A stretch of 64,000 nucleotides of DNA from Pseudolabrys taiwanensis (lineage in GTDB: Bacteria > Pseudomonadota > Alphaproteobacteria > Rhizobiales > Xanthobacteraceae). Under the pieces are notes generated by a model. The model saw nothing but the letters and a program-made list of their open reading frames with translations, was not told the origin of the DNA and did no database searches. Below, piece by piece: positions 47,152-54,753 of this stretch. The stretch's first letter is position 1. Every line of letters begins with the position of its first letter. The stretch is taken from assembly GCF_003367395.1 (NCBI RefSeq), contig NZ_CP031417.1, positions 434,001 through 498,000 on the forward strand, written 5' to 3'. Position numbers and translations under genes: made by a program.

Positions 47152-47674
47152 GCGTATCCTGCTGATCGTGGAGGACGACGCGGGGTTTGCGCGCACGCTC
47201 AAGCGTTCGTTCGAACGGCGCGGATATGCCGTGCTTGTGACGGCGAGCCTCGAAGAGATACGAAAGACCCTGGAAACGTCATCGCCCGGCTACGCCGTGG
47301 TGGACCTCAAGCTCGGTGGCGTATCGGGTCTTGCTTGCGTAGAAGCTTTGCATGCGCACGATCCGGACATGCTGATCGTCGTGCTTACCGGGTTCGCCAG
47401 CATTGCAACGGCCGTGGAAGCGATCAAGCTTGGTGCCTGTCACTACCTTGCCAAGCCGTCCAGCACCGACGATATCGAGGCCGCTTTCCAGAAGGCCGAA
47501 GGCGACGCGGACGTCACCGTGGCGGAGAGGCCGACGTCCATCAAAACGCTCGAATGGGAGCGCATCCACCAGACGCTCATCGACACCGATTTCAACATCT
47601 CGGAGACGGCGCGGCGGCTTGGCATGCACCGGCGAACCCTCGCGCGGAAACTCGAGAAGCGGCAGGTAAAGTAG
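47141..47674 (+). CDS. regA: Response regulator, RegA/PrrA/ActR/RoxR type
   Basis: 177 aa. Receiver domain with acidic pocket E11/D12/D13, phospho-acceptor D55 (VVDLKLGG), T83 and K105, then a short linker and a C-terminal Fis-type HTH (about 135-172, NISETARRLGMHRRTLARKL) that is almost invariant in this family. It overlaps the kinase gene by 11 bp. It probably activates the cyo operon in which it lies and perhaps other respiratory genes. Receiver details (GACHYLAKP) are somewhat divergent from the canonical alphaproteobacterial RegA, so this may be a dedicated paralogue. Confidence 0.92.
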   Translation: MPDERILLIVEDDAGFARTLKRSFERRGYAVLVTASLEEIRKTLETSSPGYAVVDLKLGGVSGLACVEALHAHDPDMLIVVLTGFASIATAVEAIKLGACHYLAKPSSTDDIEAAFQKAEGDADVTVAERPTSIKTLEWERIHQTLIDTDFNISETARRLGMHRRTLARKLEKRQVK

Positions 47675-47784
47675 TCGTCTTATTGCATCGGCTATATTCA
47701 GAGCCGTTTATCGCAGCATTCGCGAATGCTCCTGTGATCGCCGTCAAGTACGGCGATGAAGACGTTTAGCTAAGTTGACACGAA

Positions 47785-47812
47785 AAGAGGCCCGCCCGGG
47801 GGCGAGCCTCTT
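47785..47812. terminator. Bidirectional hairpin terminator
   Basis: AAGAGGC pairs with GCCTCTT, with an inner CGCCC/GGGCG stem. On the minus strand the stem runs into CTTTTCG, and on the plus strand into TTGATTAT. It lies between the converging regA and small secreted-protein genes and should serve both. Confidence 0.75.
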
Positions 47813-47829
47813 GATTATCGTCGATCGCT

Positions 47830-48075
47830 TTACCGGCAGGTGCGGGTGCGGACCGTGACCCGGCGTCCGTGACGCCACGTGTGCCGGACGACCACGCGGC
47901 AACGTTCGGCGCGATGGCCGCGCCAATGCCGATGCCGGTAGCGATCTCCGTAGTAATGCCCGTGGTGATACCCAGGTCCGACGCGCACCCTTACGTCTTG
48001 GGCGCTTGCTGTGCTCGGACCCGCGAGCGCAATTGCTCCCAGCGCCATGGCGGCGGCAATCAGTATTCCCTTCAT
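47830..48075 (-). CDS. Small His/Arg-rich secreted protein
   Basis: 81 aa. A signal peptide (MKGILIAAAMALGAIAL...ASAQ, about 1-25) is followed by a mature part of about 56 residues dominated by Arg, His and Tyr (GYHHGHYYGDRYRHRHWRGHRAE), with two Cys (about residues 58 and 80). Similar short proteins are common in Hyphomicrobiales genomes and have no assigned role; metal binding or envelope-stress function is only a suggestion. The ATG at 48075 gives the signal peptide directly and a longer frame adds non-secretory residues. Confidence 0.75.
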   Translation of the reverse strand: MKGILIAAAMALGAIALAGPSTASAQDVRVRVGPGYHHGHYYGDRYRHRHWRGHRAERCRVVVRHTWRHGRRVTVRTRTCR

Positions 48076-48311
48076 GTTGCTCCTCCGGCTAAGGTGAGAG
48101 GAAACGTATTCCCAGAGACTCGGTTCCAATCCGGGCCACTTTTTTTGGATCTATCGAGACGAAAGTGCTGGTTGGGAAATGCCTAGGTTCCGAGCGCCGC
48201 GGACAACGATCTCTGACTGCGAAGCGCAAAGAGGGAATGCATCGTCCGAACACGTGACCCGCAAGAAATGCTGTTGGCAAAGTCGCCGCTGCAATTCTTG
48301 CGCGTGAGCGG

Positions 48312-48986
48312 CTATCGTTTGCGGATGCTGCGGATCATCGATAGCTTTACGGCGACGATATGCTGTCGCATCTGGCTCTCGGCCTCGCGTGGTTCGCGGC
48401 CTAAAATAGCCTCGTAGATCCGGTGATGTGATTCATGGCGCTTGCGCACATCTTCGAGTTCAAAGGCCATGACGTTGTGTGCCGAAGCTTGTGGCATCCG
48501 CTGGCAGAGCCGTACGACCTCCTGCACGAGGTCGGAGCCCGCGGCCTCGAAAATCGCATTGTGAAATGCTTCGTTGACGGCCGCATAGGCGGCGCGCTGC
48601 GTCTCGGCGGGAGAGCGCTTGGCGAGCACAGCGTCGCCCTCGGCCAAGGTGCGCTCCAGCCTCTGCCGCAGCTCATCGCTTAAGCCGCGTTCGGCTGCCA
48701 GTCGTGCCGCGAGCCCTTCGGCCAGCGAGCGCATTTCATAGGCGTCGATGATTTCGGAAACCGGGAATTCACGGACCGTGAAGCCCTTGTTTGGCGTATG
48801 ACGCAGCAGCCCTTCGCCCGCGAGCATCTGCAGGGCCGCACGCACCGGGGTGCGAGAGACCTTAAGTTCCTCGCTCAAGCGCACTTCGTTCAAGCGGCTG
48901 CCGAGCTTGAACTTTCCGTCGAGCAGCCCCTGACGCAGATGTTCGACCAGCCATGCTCCCTGGCGCTTGCTGCCGCCGTTTCGCAT
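48312..48986 (-). CDS. GntR family regulator with FCD domain
   Basis: 224 aa. The N-terminal winged HTH (about 5-75, GSRLNEVRLSEELKVSRTPVRAALQMLAGEGLL) is followed by an all-helical FCD ligand domain (about 85-220, DAYEMRSLAEGLAARLAAE, FHNAIFEAAGSD, HHRIYEAILGRE) whose Asp/His residues usually bind a metal and an organic acid. ATG 48986 is preferred, because a start at 49121 would place the operator sites inside the gene. Divergent from the FAA hydrolase operon, for which it is the probable repressor. Confidence 0.9.
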   Translation of the reverse strand: MRNGGSKRQGAWLVEHLRQGLLDGKFKLGSRLNEVRLSEELKVSRTPVRAALQMLAGEGLLRHTPNKGFTVREFPVSEIIDAYEMRSLAEGLAARLAAERGLSDELRQRLERTLAEGDAVLAKRSPAETQRAAYAAVNEAFHNAIFEAAGSDLVQEVVRLCQRMPQASAHNVMAFELEDVRKRHESHHRIYEAILGREPREAESQMRQHIVAVKLSMIRSIRKR

Positions 48987-49081
48987 CAGAGCCGTCGCCA
49001 ATCCTTCGTTGTCAGTTCGCGCCGCGTGTCGTGACCAGGGCCCGCAATTTAATCGGTGAATGGCGGCCGGCAAAGACAAAT

Positions 49082-49089
49082 TGCATACA
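49082..49089. promoter_or_regulatory. Candidate GntR site 1, TGCATACA
   Basis: One mismatch from the perfect palindrome TGTATACA found 62 bp downstream. It lies in the GntR/FAA-hydrolase divergent region, and its centre is 32 bp from the middle site. Confidence 0.4.
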
Positions 49090-49113
49090 GACTCGAGTTG
49101 ACGAAGGCAAAGT

Positions 49114-49121
49114 GTGTACAC
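49114..49121. promoter_or_regulatory. Candidate GntR site 2, GTGTACAC
   Basis: Perfect 8-bp palindrome sharing the GTA(C) core with the flanking sites and placed between them. Confidence 0.5.
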
Positions 49122-49143
49122 TAGGCTGGATCGTCGTAATAAA

Positions 49144-49151
49144 TGTATACA
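49144..49151. promoter_or_regulatory. Candidate GntR site 3, TGTATACA, overlapping a -10-like element
   Basis: Perfect palindrome of the kind bound by FCD-type GntR proteins. It overlaps TACAAT (49148-49153), a five-of-six match to a -10 box, and ends only 11 bp before the ATG of the FAA hydrolase. A repressor here would block RNA polymerase directly. Confidence 0.6.
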
Positions 49152-49162
49152 ATATCGGTGCC

Positions 49163-49864
49163 ATGTCGGATCGTTTCGTTGTTCCTCCCAGTGTCCACGC
49201 CTTGCCGGTCGAAGGCGCCCCCGAACTCTTCGCCGTTCGCCGCATCTACTGCGTCGGGCGCAACTACATCGACCACATTCGGGAAATGAAGGAGGCGGAC
49301 GAGCGGGATCCTCCGTTCTTCTTCCAGAAGCCGACCGACGCGCTGGTGCAGAATGGGGCGACGGTGGCGTATCCGATGGATACGCAAGACTTCCAGTTCG
49401 AGATCGAACTCGTCGTTGCCTTGGGCGGCGGCGGCCGCAGGATTCCTGTTCAGGCGGCGAAGGCTACGATTTTCGGCTACGCCGTCGGTCTCGATATGAC
49501 GCGCCGGGATCGCCAGCGGGAGGCGCGTGATCGCGCGCTTGCCTGGGAGATGGGCAAGTCGTTCGACCAGTCGGCACCGTGCAGCGCGCTCGTTCCCGTG
49601 TCTTCGATCGGTCATCCGCATAGCGGCGCGATCACGCTGTCGGTCAACGGACAGGAGCGCCAGCGCGGCGATCTCTCGCAATTGATTTGGGGTGTGCCCG
49701 AGATCATTTCGAAGCTCTCGCAACAATACGAGCTCAAGCCCGGCGATCTCATTTACACGGGAACGCCCGCCGGGGTTGGCGCCGTCGTACCGGGCGACAG
49801 GCTGGTGGGCGAAATCGACGGCGTCGGACAACTGGCAATAACAATCGGCCCGGAGGAAAAGTAA
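49163..49864 (+). CDS. Fumarylacetoacetate hydrolase family protein (fumarylpyruvate-hydrolase-like)
   Basis: 233 aa, the short single-domain FAH type. YCVGRNYIDHIREM, PPFFFQKPTDAL, metal-binding FEIELVVALG (E...E) with Asp in GYAVGLDMTRRD, and the C-terminal GDLIYTGTPAGVG. Members hydrolyse fumarylpyruvate or acylpyruvates, or decarboxylate oxaloacetate-like acids. ATG 49163 is the first plausible start; there is no clear ribosome site and a -10-like box lies just upstream, so the mRNA may be nearly leaderless. First gene of a five-gene operon, and its stop codon abuts the next start. Confidence 0.88.
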   Translation: MSDRFVVPPSVHALPVEGAPELFAVRRIYCVGRNYIDHIREMKEADERDPPFFFQKPTDALVQNGATVAYPMDTQDFQFEIELVVALGGGGRRIPVQAAKATIFGYAVGLDMTRRDRQREARDRALAWEMGKSFDQSAPCSALVPVSSIGHPHSGAITLSVNGQERQRGDLSQLIWGVPEIISKLSQQYELKPGDLIYTGTPAGVGAVVPGDRLVGEIDGVGQLAITIGPEEK

Positions 49865-50740
49865 GTGCTGCCGAATGAACGGCTTAAGTATTCGCCCATC
49901 GCGCAGCGCAAGCCGCTGACGCTGCCTAACGGTGCCCGTTGCGTTGTTTGGGTCATCGTGAACGTCGAAGAGTGGAATCCGCTTGAGACAATGCCCCGCA
50001 CGGTGCTGACGCCGCCGGCGGGGGGATCGCCGACGCCGGACATTCCGAACTGGGCTTGGCATGAATACGGCAACCGCGTCGGCTTCTGGCGCATCTTGGA
50101 GGTGCTCGATCAGCTTGGCATCCCAGCCGCCCTTGCCATCAATGGTTCTGCGATCACCGCTTACGAACCGATTTCCCGCGCCGCGCTCGATCGGAAATGG
50201 GAGTTCATGGGCCACGGCTTCTCGCAAAAGAACATGCAGAAGGTGGCTAACGAGCGCGAGGACATCATCAAGACTCGCCAGGCGATCATCGATTTCACCG
50301 GAAAGCCACCGCGCGGCTGGCTCGGGCCGGGCCTCACCGAGACCTGGGAGACGCCGGACCTGCTCGTCGCGGAAGGGTACGATTATGTCTGCGATTGGGT
50401 TCTCGACGATCAGCCGGTCTGGCTAAAGACGCGGACCAAGCCGATCCTCAACGTTCCCTACACCCAAGAGTGCAACGACGTCGCAATGATGCTCATCCAG
50501 CATCACGTCGCAGCCGAATATCGCAATCGCGCCATCGATCAGTTCAATCAGATCTACCTGGATGCCGCCGGCTCGGCGCGCGTGATGGCACTGGTCGTAC
50601 ATCCTTACATCATGGGCGCGCCGCATCGCATTCGCTATTTCCGCGAGGCCCTTGAACATATCAGGAAGCACTCTGACGTCCTGTTTCAAACAGGTGAGCA
50701 GATCCACGACTGGTTCGTTGCCGGCAATCCCGCGGCCTGA
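49865..50740 (+). CDS. Polysaccharide-deacetylase-fold hydrolase (PuuE-related), third copy
   Basis: 291 aa. NWAWHEYGNRVGFWRILEVL, FMGHGFSQKN, PPRGWLGPGLTETW, CDWVLDDQPVWL and VVHPYIMGAPHR line up block by block with the second copy at 36.1 kb, showing recent common ancestry. The catalytic HG is retained; the upstream His position is Trp, as I recall for PuuE itself. The GTG start follows the FAA hydrolase stop with no gap, so translation is coupled. Probably opens or trims an amide-containing substrate for the FAA hydrolase or M24-type enzyme of the same operon. Confidence 0.85.
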   Translation: MLPNERLKYSPIAQRKPLTLPNGARCVVWVIVNVEEWNPLETMPRTVLTPPAGGSPTPDIPNWAWHEYGNRVGFWRILEVLDQLGIPAALAINGSAITAYEPISRAALDRKWEFMGHGFSQKNMQKVANEREDIIKTRQAIIDFTGKPPRGWLGPGLTETWETPDLLVAEGYDYVCDWVLDDQPVWLKTRTKPILNVPYTQECNDVAMMLIQHHVAAEYRNRAIDQFNQIYLDAAGSARVMALVVHPYIMGAPHRIRYFREALEHIRKHSDVLFQTGEQIHDWFVAGNPAA

Positions 50741-50771
50741 CCGTATAAGAAAATAGGGAGAGAAAACGCTC

Positions 50772-51986
50772 ATGCATAAGCCGATCGCCGCCGCCAAGCC
50801 CGCCACAGCCTATGTGCTCCTCGGTGCGGGAGTCCTCATTCTTTCCTATTGCGTGAACGCAATGGACCGTACGCTATTTCCGCTTCTGCTCACGGACGTG
50901 CGGAAGGAATACGGACTCGGCCTGCCGGAGGCAGGGCTACTATCGACCATCTTCACGCTCGGGATGGCGGTCGCCGGTCTGCCGACCGGCTATCTGATGT
51001 CGCGCTACTCGCGCAAGACGGTAATCCAGGTCGGCATGCTGATCTACTCTGGCGGCACGGTTATTACCGTCCTGTCGTACGGTTTCTCCGACATGTTGGT
51101 TTATCGAGCGCTCACCGGCGTCGGCGAAGCCATGCAGCTCACTGCGCTGCTCGCCGTCTTCTCCAGCTATTTCGCGCGGCACCGCGCGGTCGCCGTCGGT
51201 GCGTTGAACTACGCCTATGCCTTCGGCGCGATTGTCGCGCCCGCCCTCGGCACGAAGCTTCTCGTCAGCTATGCGACCTGGCATGCACCGATGATCGTTT
51301 TCGGGGTTCTGGGCTTCGCGCTGATGGTGCTCGTAGCCTTGTTCGTTAGGCCGTGGCTCAGTGAAGTGACTGGCGAAGGTCAAGCCCATACTGCCGTCGG
51401 TGGCGCTATGAATCTTCGAAATCCCAACACCTATGTGCTGACCGCGCTGAGTGTCGTATTCGGCCTTGGTCTCTACGGTTATCTCGGCATGTACCCGACC
51501 TTCCTGCGCGAGCAATTGCACTTTGCACCGGCCGACATCGGGCGCGTGATGAGTACCTATGGCCTCGGTGTGCTCGTGTCGGCGTTCGCGGGCTGGCTTG
51601 GCGACCGGTTCTCGCCTCGGTTCGTGTTGAGTGTGAGCTTCCTTGCGGCGGCGGTGATCTCTGTAGGGCTGTTCAACGGCCCGACGGCAGTCGGCACGCA
51701 GGCGGCGTTATCGTTCTGTCTCGGCATGGCGTTCAGCGGCACCATCTTCGTCAATCTGGCCGCCTATCATGTCAAAGCGGTGCGCGGCGATCTCGCGGGG
51801 CGCGCTTCCGGTGTTTTCGTGACGTCTGTCTATGCCTCCGCCACGGTCGCCGGTTATCTCATCGGCTGGCTCGTCAAGCTGTTCGGTTGGAGCACGGCTG
51901 GCAACGTTCAACTGGCGGCACTGTGTCTCCTGGCTGCTATCCTGTCGCTGTTTGTGCGCCCCGAACTCATGACGCGCCGGGTGTAG
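50772..51986 (+). CDS. MFS transporter
   Basis: 404 aa with 12 predicted helices. The helix 1 block YCVNAMDRTLFPLLL has the (N)xxDR acidic motif typical of anion:cation symporter-like and aromatic-acid MFS proteins; the conserved loop 2-3 motif is degenerate (GYLMSRYSRKTV). An ATG with AGGGAGAGAAA upstream lies 31 bp after the deacetylase gene. Likely imports the substrate of the operon, which would make the following NMT1-like protein independent of an ABC channel. Confidence 0.87.
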   Translation: MHKPIAAAKPATAYVLLGAGVLILSYCVNAMDRTLFPLLLTDVRKEYGLGLPEAGLLSTIFTLGMAVAGLPTGYLMSRYSRKTVIQVGMLIYSGGTVITVLSYGFSDMLVYRALTGVGEAMQLTALLAVFSSYFARHRAVAVGALNYAYAFGAIVAPALGTKLLVSYATWHAPMIVFGVLGFALMVLVALFVRPWLSEVTGEGQAHTAVGGAMNLRNPNTYVLTALSVVFGLGLYGYLGMYPTFLREQLHFAPADIGRVMSTYGLGVLVSAFAGWLGDRFSPRFVLSVSFLAAAVISVGLFNGPTAVGTQAALSFCLGMAFSGTIFVNLAAYHVKAVRGDLAGRASGVFVTSVYASATVAGYLIGWLVKLFGWSTAGNVQLAALCLLAAILSLFVRPELMTRRV

Positions 51987-51994
51987 AGGAAGAA

Positions 51995-52936
51995 ATGACC
52001 GCAACATCAAGCCTGCCCCAACTCAAGGTCAACGTCTTCCCGGGAGGCTTTAACTGGGGCCTCTATGTCGGGATCGACCAGGGACTGTTCGCCGCGGAGG
52101 GGATCGACATTGCGGTCCTGCCGACGCCCAACTCCGTCACGCAGATGACCGAATTGTCGGAGGGCAAGTTCGATATCGCCATGACGGCGGTCGATAACAT
52201 CGTTGCTTACCGTGAAGGGCAGGGCGAGGCACCCATCGGTGCGCAGCCCGAGTTCTTTGCCTTTATGGGCAGCGACAGCGGCTTCCTTCGGCTTGTCGCA
52301 GCGTCGGAGATCGCGTCCATCGAGAACCTGCGCGGGAAGCTCCTCTCTGTCGACGCGTTGACGACCGGTTACGCCTTTGTGCTGTACGAAATTTTGCGGC
52401 GTAACGGCATGATTGCGGGCGATTACCGGCTGAGACGGGTCGGCGGCATGATCCAGCGGCTCAACAGCATGCTGGATGGAAACGAAGTGGCGACGCTTCT
52501 CTCGGCGCCTTACAATCTTGTCGCTAGGTCGCGCGGGCTGACGCAACTCGTCTCCGCTGTTTCCGTCGTCGGTCCGTATCAAGGCAATGTCGCTGCCGCG
52601 CGGCGATCATGGGCGCAGGCCAACCGTGACAAGGTCGTGGCGTTTATTCGTGCCTACCGGCGGGCGATCGCGTGGCTTTACGAGCCGACCAATCGTGAGC
52701 AGGCGATCGCGACATTGATCCGGCATGTGCCCGGTATGTCGAAGGACCTTGCGGAAGCGAGCTATCCGGAGCTGCTCGCGCCGGAAGATGGGTTCTTCCG
52801 GGATTGCCGAATCGACCTCGCTGGATTGCGTTGTGTGTTGGATCTACGCAGCCGGTACGCAACTCCGCAAAAGCAATTGTCCGATCCGATGCAATATTGC
52901 GATCTTAGCTATTTCGTGCAGGCGATAGCCGGCTGA
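51995..52936 (+). CDS. NMT1/THI5-like binding protein lacking a signal peptide
   Basis: 313 aa. The sequence begins directly with the fold (LKVNVFPGGFNWGLYVGIDQGLFAAEGIDI), with no hydrophobic leader, although periplasmic relatives have one; the residues before it are polar (MTATSSLPQ). The body has the usual two-lobe pattern (SEGKFDIAMTAVDNIVAYREGQG, LLSVDALTTGYAFVLYEILRR). No ABC permease or ATPase is adjacent. It starts 8 bp after the MFS gene. Either a cytoplasmic ligand-binding or enzyme form of the fold, or a binding protein that lost export. Role unknown. Confidence 0.8.
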   Translation: MTATSSLPQLKVNVFPGGFNWGLYVGIDQGLFAAEGIDIAVLPTPNSVTQMTELSEGKFDIAMTAVDNIVAYREGQGEAPIGAQPEFFAFMGSDSGFLRLVAASEIASIENLRGKLLSVDALTTGYAFVLYEILRRNGMIAGDYRLRRVGGMIQRLNSMLDGNEVATLLSAPYNLVARSRGLTQLVSAVSVVGPYQGNVAAARRSWAQANRDKVVAFIRAYRRAIAWLYEPTNREQAIATLIRHVPGMSKDLAEASYPELLAPEDGFFRDCRIDLAGLRCVLDLRSRYATPQKQLSDPMQYCDLSYFVQAIAG

Positions 52937-52984
52937 CGCATCTCACGCGACATTCGGATGGGAAGGTTTCAAAAGGGTGTTGAG

Positions 52985-54175
52985 ATGATCGTCGTGCCAC
53001 CGCTGCCTGACAAGCTCGAGCAATTGACCCGGACCGATTACCCGCGCGTGTCGGACGCGGAGATGCAGCGCCGGCGCGTGCTGGTCGAAGGCTTGCTCCG
53101 GGACAAAGGCTGCGACCACCTGATTTTCTGCGGCGCAAACCGCACCGGTTCGGTCGTGCAGTGGCTGACGCACTGGCCGGTCACTAACGAGGCGGTGGGT
53201 GTGTTCACGCCTGGCGAGCGCAGCGCGATGTTCGTGCAATACGTCAACCATGCGGAGCTCGCGAGCATCATCGCCAAGGAGACGGACGTCGCCTGGGGCG
53301 ATCCGACCTCGGTCGCGGCCGCGATCGGCGTATTGAAGCAGCGCAAGGCGCGGTCAGGACGGGTCGCATTCATTGGCCCGCTTGGGGCGCGGCAGTATGA
53401 AGCGCTGTCGAGCGAGTTCGGGCGCATCCACGATCTCAACGCCGACTATACGCGCTTCCGGCAGGTCAAATCCGATGAAGAGCTCGACTGGTTTCGGATC
53501 GGCGCGCATTTCGCCGACCTCGGCATGGCTGCGCTGCGGAATCATCTGCGTCCCGGTATCAGCGAGATCGAACTCTGCGCGCTGATCGAGCAGGCTTACG
53601 TGTCTCTTGGCGGCGGTCACGCGATCCATTTCGTCGGCAGCACTCCGATGGAGGCGCCGACGGTGCCGGTGCCGCGGCAATATCCATCGCACCGGCGCAT
53701 TGCCGTTGGCGACGCGGTGAGCGCGGAGATCAGCGCCGCGTTCTGGGATCATTCCGGTCAGGTGCTGCGCAGTTTCACGGTCGGCAAGGAGCCGAACGCG
53801 CTCTATCGCGACCTGCATCGGGCAGCCGATGCCGCCTTTGACGCCGTCTGCGCGGTGCTGCGGCCAGGGGCGATGCCGGCCGATGTGATCGAGGCGGCCA
53901 GTGTGATCGAGGAGGCCGGCTTCACGATTATTGACGACCTGCTGCACGGCTACGGCGGCGGATACCTCGCGCCTATCTTGGGCAGCAAGAGCCGGCCGGC
54001 AGGGCCCGTGCCAACAGAACCATTCCGCGCCGGGCAAACGGTGGTTGTTCAACCGAACGTCGTGACCCGCGATCGCAAAGCGGGCGTGCAGATGGGCGAG
54101 CTTGTTGTCATCACGGACAGTGGCGTCGAGAGAATGCACCGTTATCCGCGGGCCTTCGAAACGATCGCCGTTTGA
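52985..54175 (+). CDS. M24-fold (creatinase/prolidase-like) protein lacking most metal ligands
   Basis: 396 aa. An N-terminal creatinase-type domain (about 1-160) precedes a pita-bread domain (about 165-390). Aligned by eye to Xaa-Pro dipeptidase, the five metal ligands read Glu (EISAAF for D), Gln (GQVLRSF for D), His conserved (LLHGYGGG), Gln (VVVQPN for E) and Gly (VQMGELVV for E). Four of five are therefore substituted, as expected for metal-free creatinase-like hydrolases rather than peptidases. ATG 52985 (AAAGGG upstream) is preferred over an ATG 27 bp earlier. Last gene of the GntR-controlled operon; possibly a C-N hydrolase for its substrate. Confidence 0.82.
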   Translation: MIVVPPLPDKLEQLTRTDYPRVSDAEMQRRRVLVEGLLRDKGCDHLIFCGANRTGSVVQWLTHWPVTNEAVGVFTPGERSAMFVQYVNHAELASIIAKETDVAWGDPTSVAAAIGVLKQRKARSGRVAFIGPLGARQYEALSSEFGRIHDLNADYTRFRQVKSDEELDWFRIGAHFADLGMAALRNHLRPGISEIELCALIEQAYVSLGGGHAIHFVGSTPMEAPTVPVPRQYPSHRRIAVGDAVSAEISAAFWDHSGQVLRSFTVGKEPNALYRDLHRAADAAFDAVCAVLRPGAMPADVIEAASVIEEAGFTIIDDLLHGYGGGYLAPILGSKSRPAGPVPTEPFRAGQTVVVQPNVVTRDRKAGVQMGELVVITDSGVERMHRYPRAFETIAV

Positions 54176-54557
54176 TATTGTGGACCGCGCCGGCCGGGAG
54201 TTGCGCGGATCGATCGCCGGACGCCTCTATTTCAGCCCGACGTTTGTGATCGAGATCAATCGGCTGGTTAGGCGAGGCTGCGGCGCGGACCCTGGCGGGG
54301 CAGGGCTTACGGCCAAGTCTATTTCCCCTTGGGATGCTGTGGCGGCGGCCGTACTCTGACGGTCGGCGAAGCTTCGAACCCGTTCGTGCTGCGCTATTGG
54401 CAGACGGCCGGCATTGCTAGCTTGGGACAGGGCTAGCGAGGTAGCAGCGGTTGCTGCCGCACTGGGCCAAACGTCTTTTGAGGCGCTGGATCTGGGCGGC
54501 TGCGTCGATGCACCGTGTGCTGGTGCCGTCGTCGTGCATGGTGGATCGGGTGAGCCT
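54176..54557. other. 382-bp region without a convincing gene
   Basis: A short plus-strand frame overlaps the end of the M24-type gene and runs to 54359, but it lacks a ribosome site and any recognisable motif. Two GCTAGC palindromes (54416 and 54432) and a small hairpin (GCAGC-GGTT-GCTGC, 54444-54457) are present. No T-rich terminator was found. I see nothing else. Confidence 0.5.
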
Positions 54558-54631
54558 TGGCTGGGGAACTAGGATTCGAACCTAGACAAACAGAGTCAGA
54601 GTCTGTTGTGCTACCGTTACACCATTCCCCA
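54558..54631 (-). tRNA. tRNA-Gln (anticodon CTG)
   Basis: Read on the minus strand, the acceptor TGGGGAA pairs with TTCCCCA, followed by discriminator G and an encoded CCA. The D-arm contains GTAACGGTAGC, the anticodon loop ACTCTGACT has CTG at the expected place, and the T-arm is CTAGGTTCGAATCCTAG. 74 nt with CCA. Reads CAG codons. Confidence 0.95.
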
Positions 54632-54753
54632 GTAAGCACATGATTTAATTAGGAAATATTGAAGTCGCTGGCAAGCCCCGTGAGGGCGCCGAAGCGGCGA
54701 TTCCCGTTCAAATCGAGGCTTCTGTACGACGCCCCGGGTTTGCGGTCCAGTCC

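Noticed and set aside
47737..47757. Hairpin ATCGCCGT-CAAGT-ACGGCGAT after regA as a terminator
   Set aside because: No T-run follows; the better terminator lies at 47785-47812. It may only protect the mRNA end.
48987..49121. Longer GntR protein starting at 49121
   Set aside because: It would put the GTGTACAC operator at its first codons and adds residues with no HTH-family counterpart.
54102..54359. 85-codon frame overlapping the end of the M24-type gene
   Set aside because: No ribosome site, no motif, and it is out of frame with a well-supported gene for its first third.
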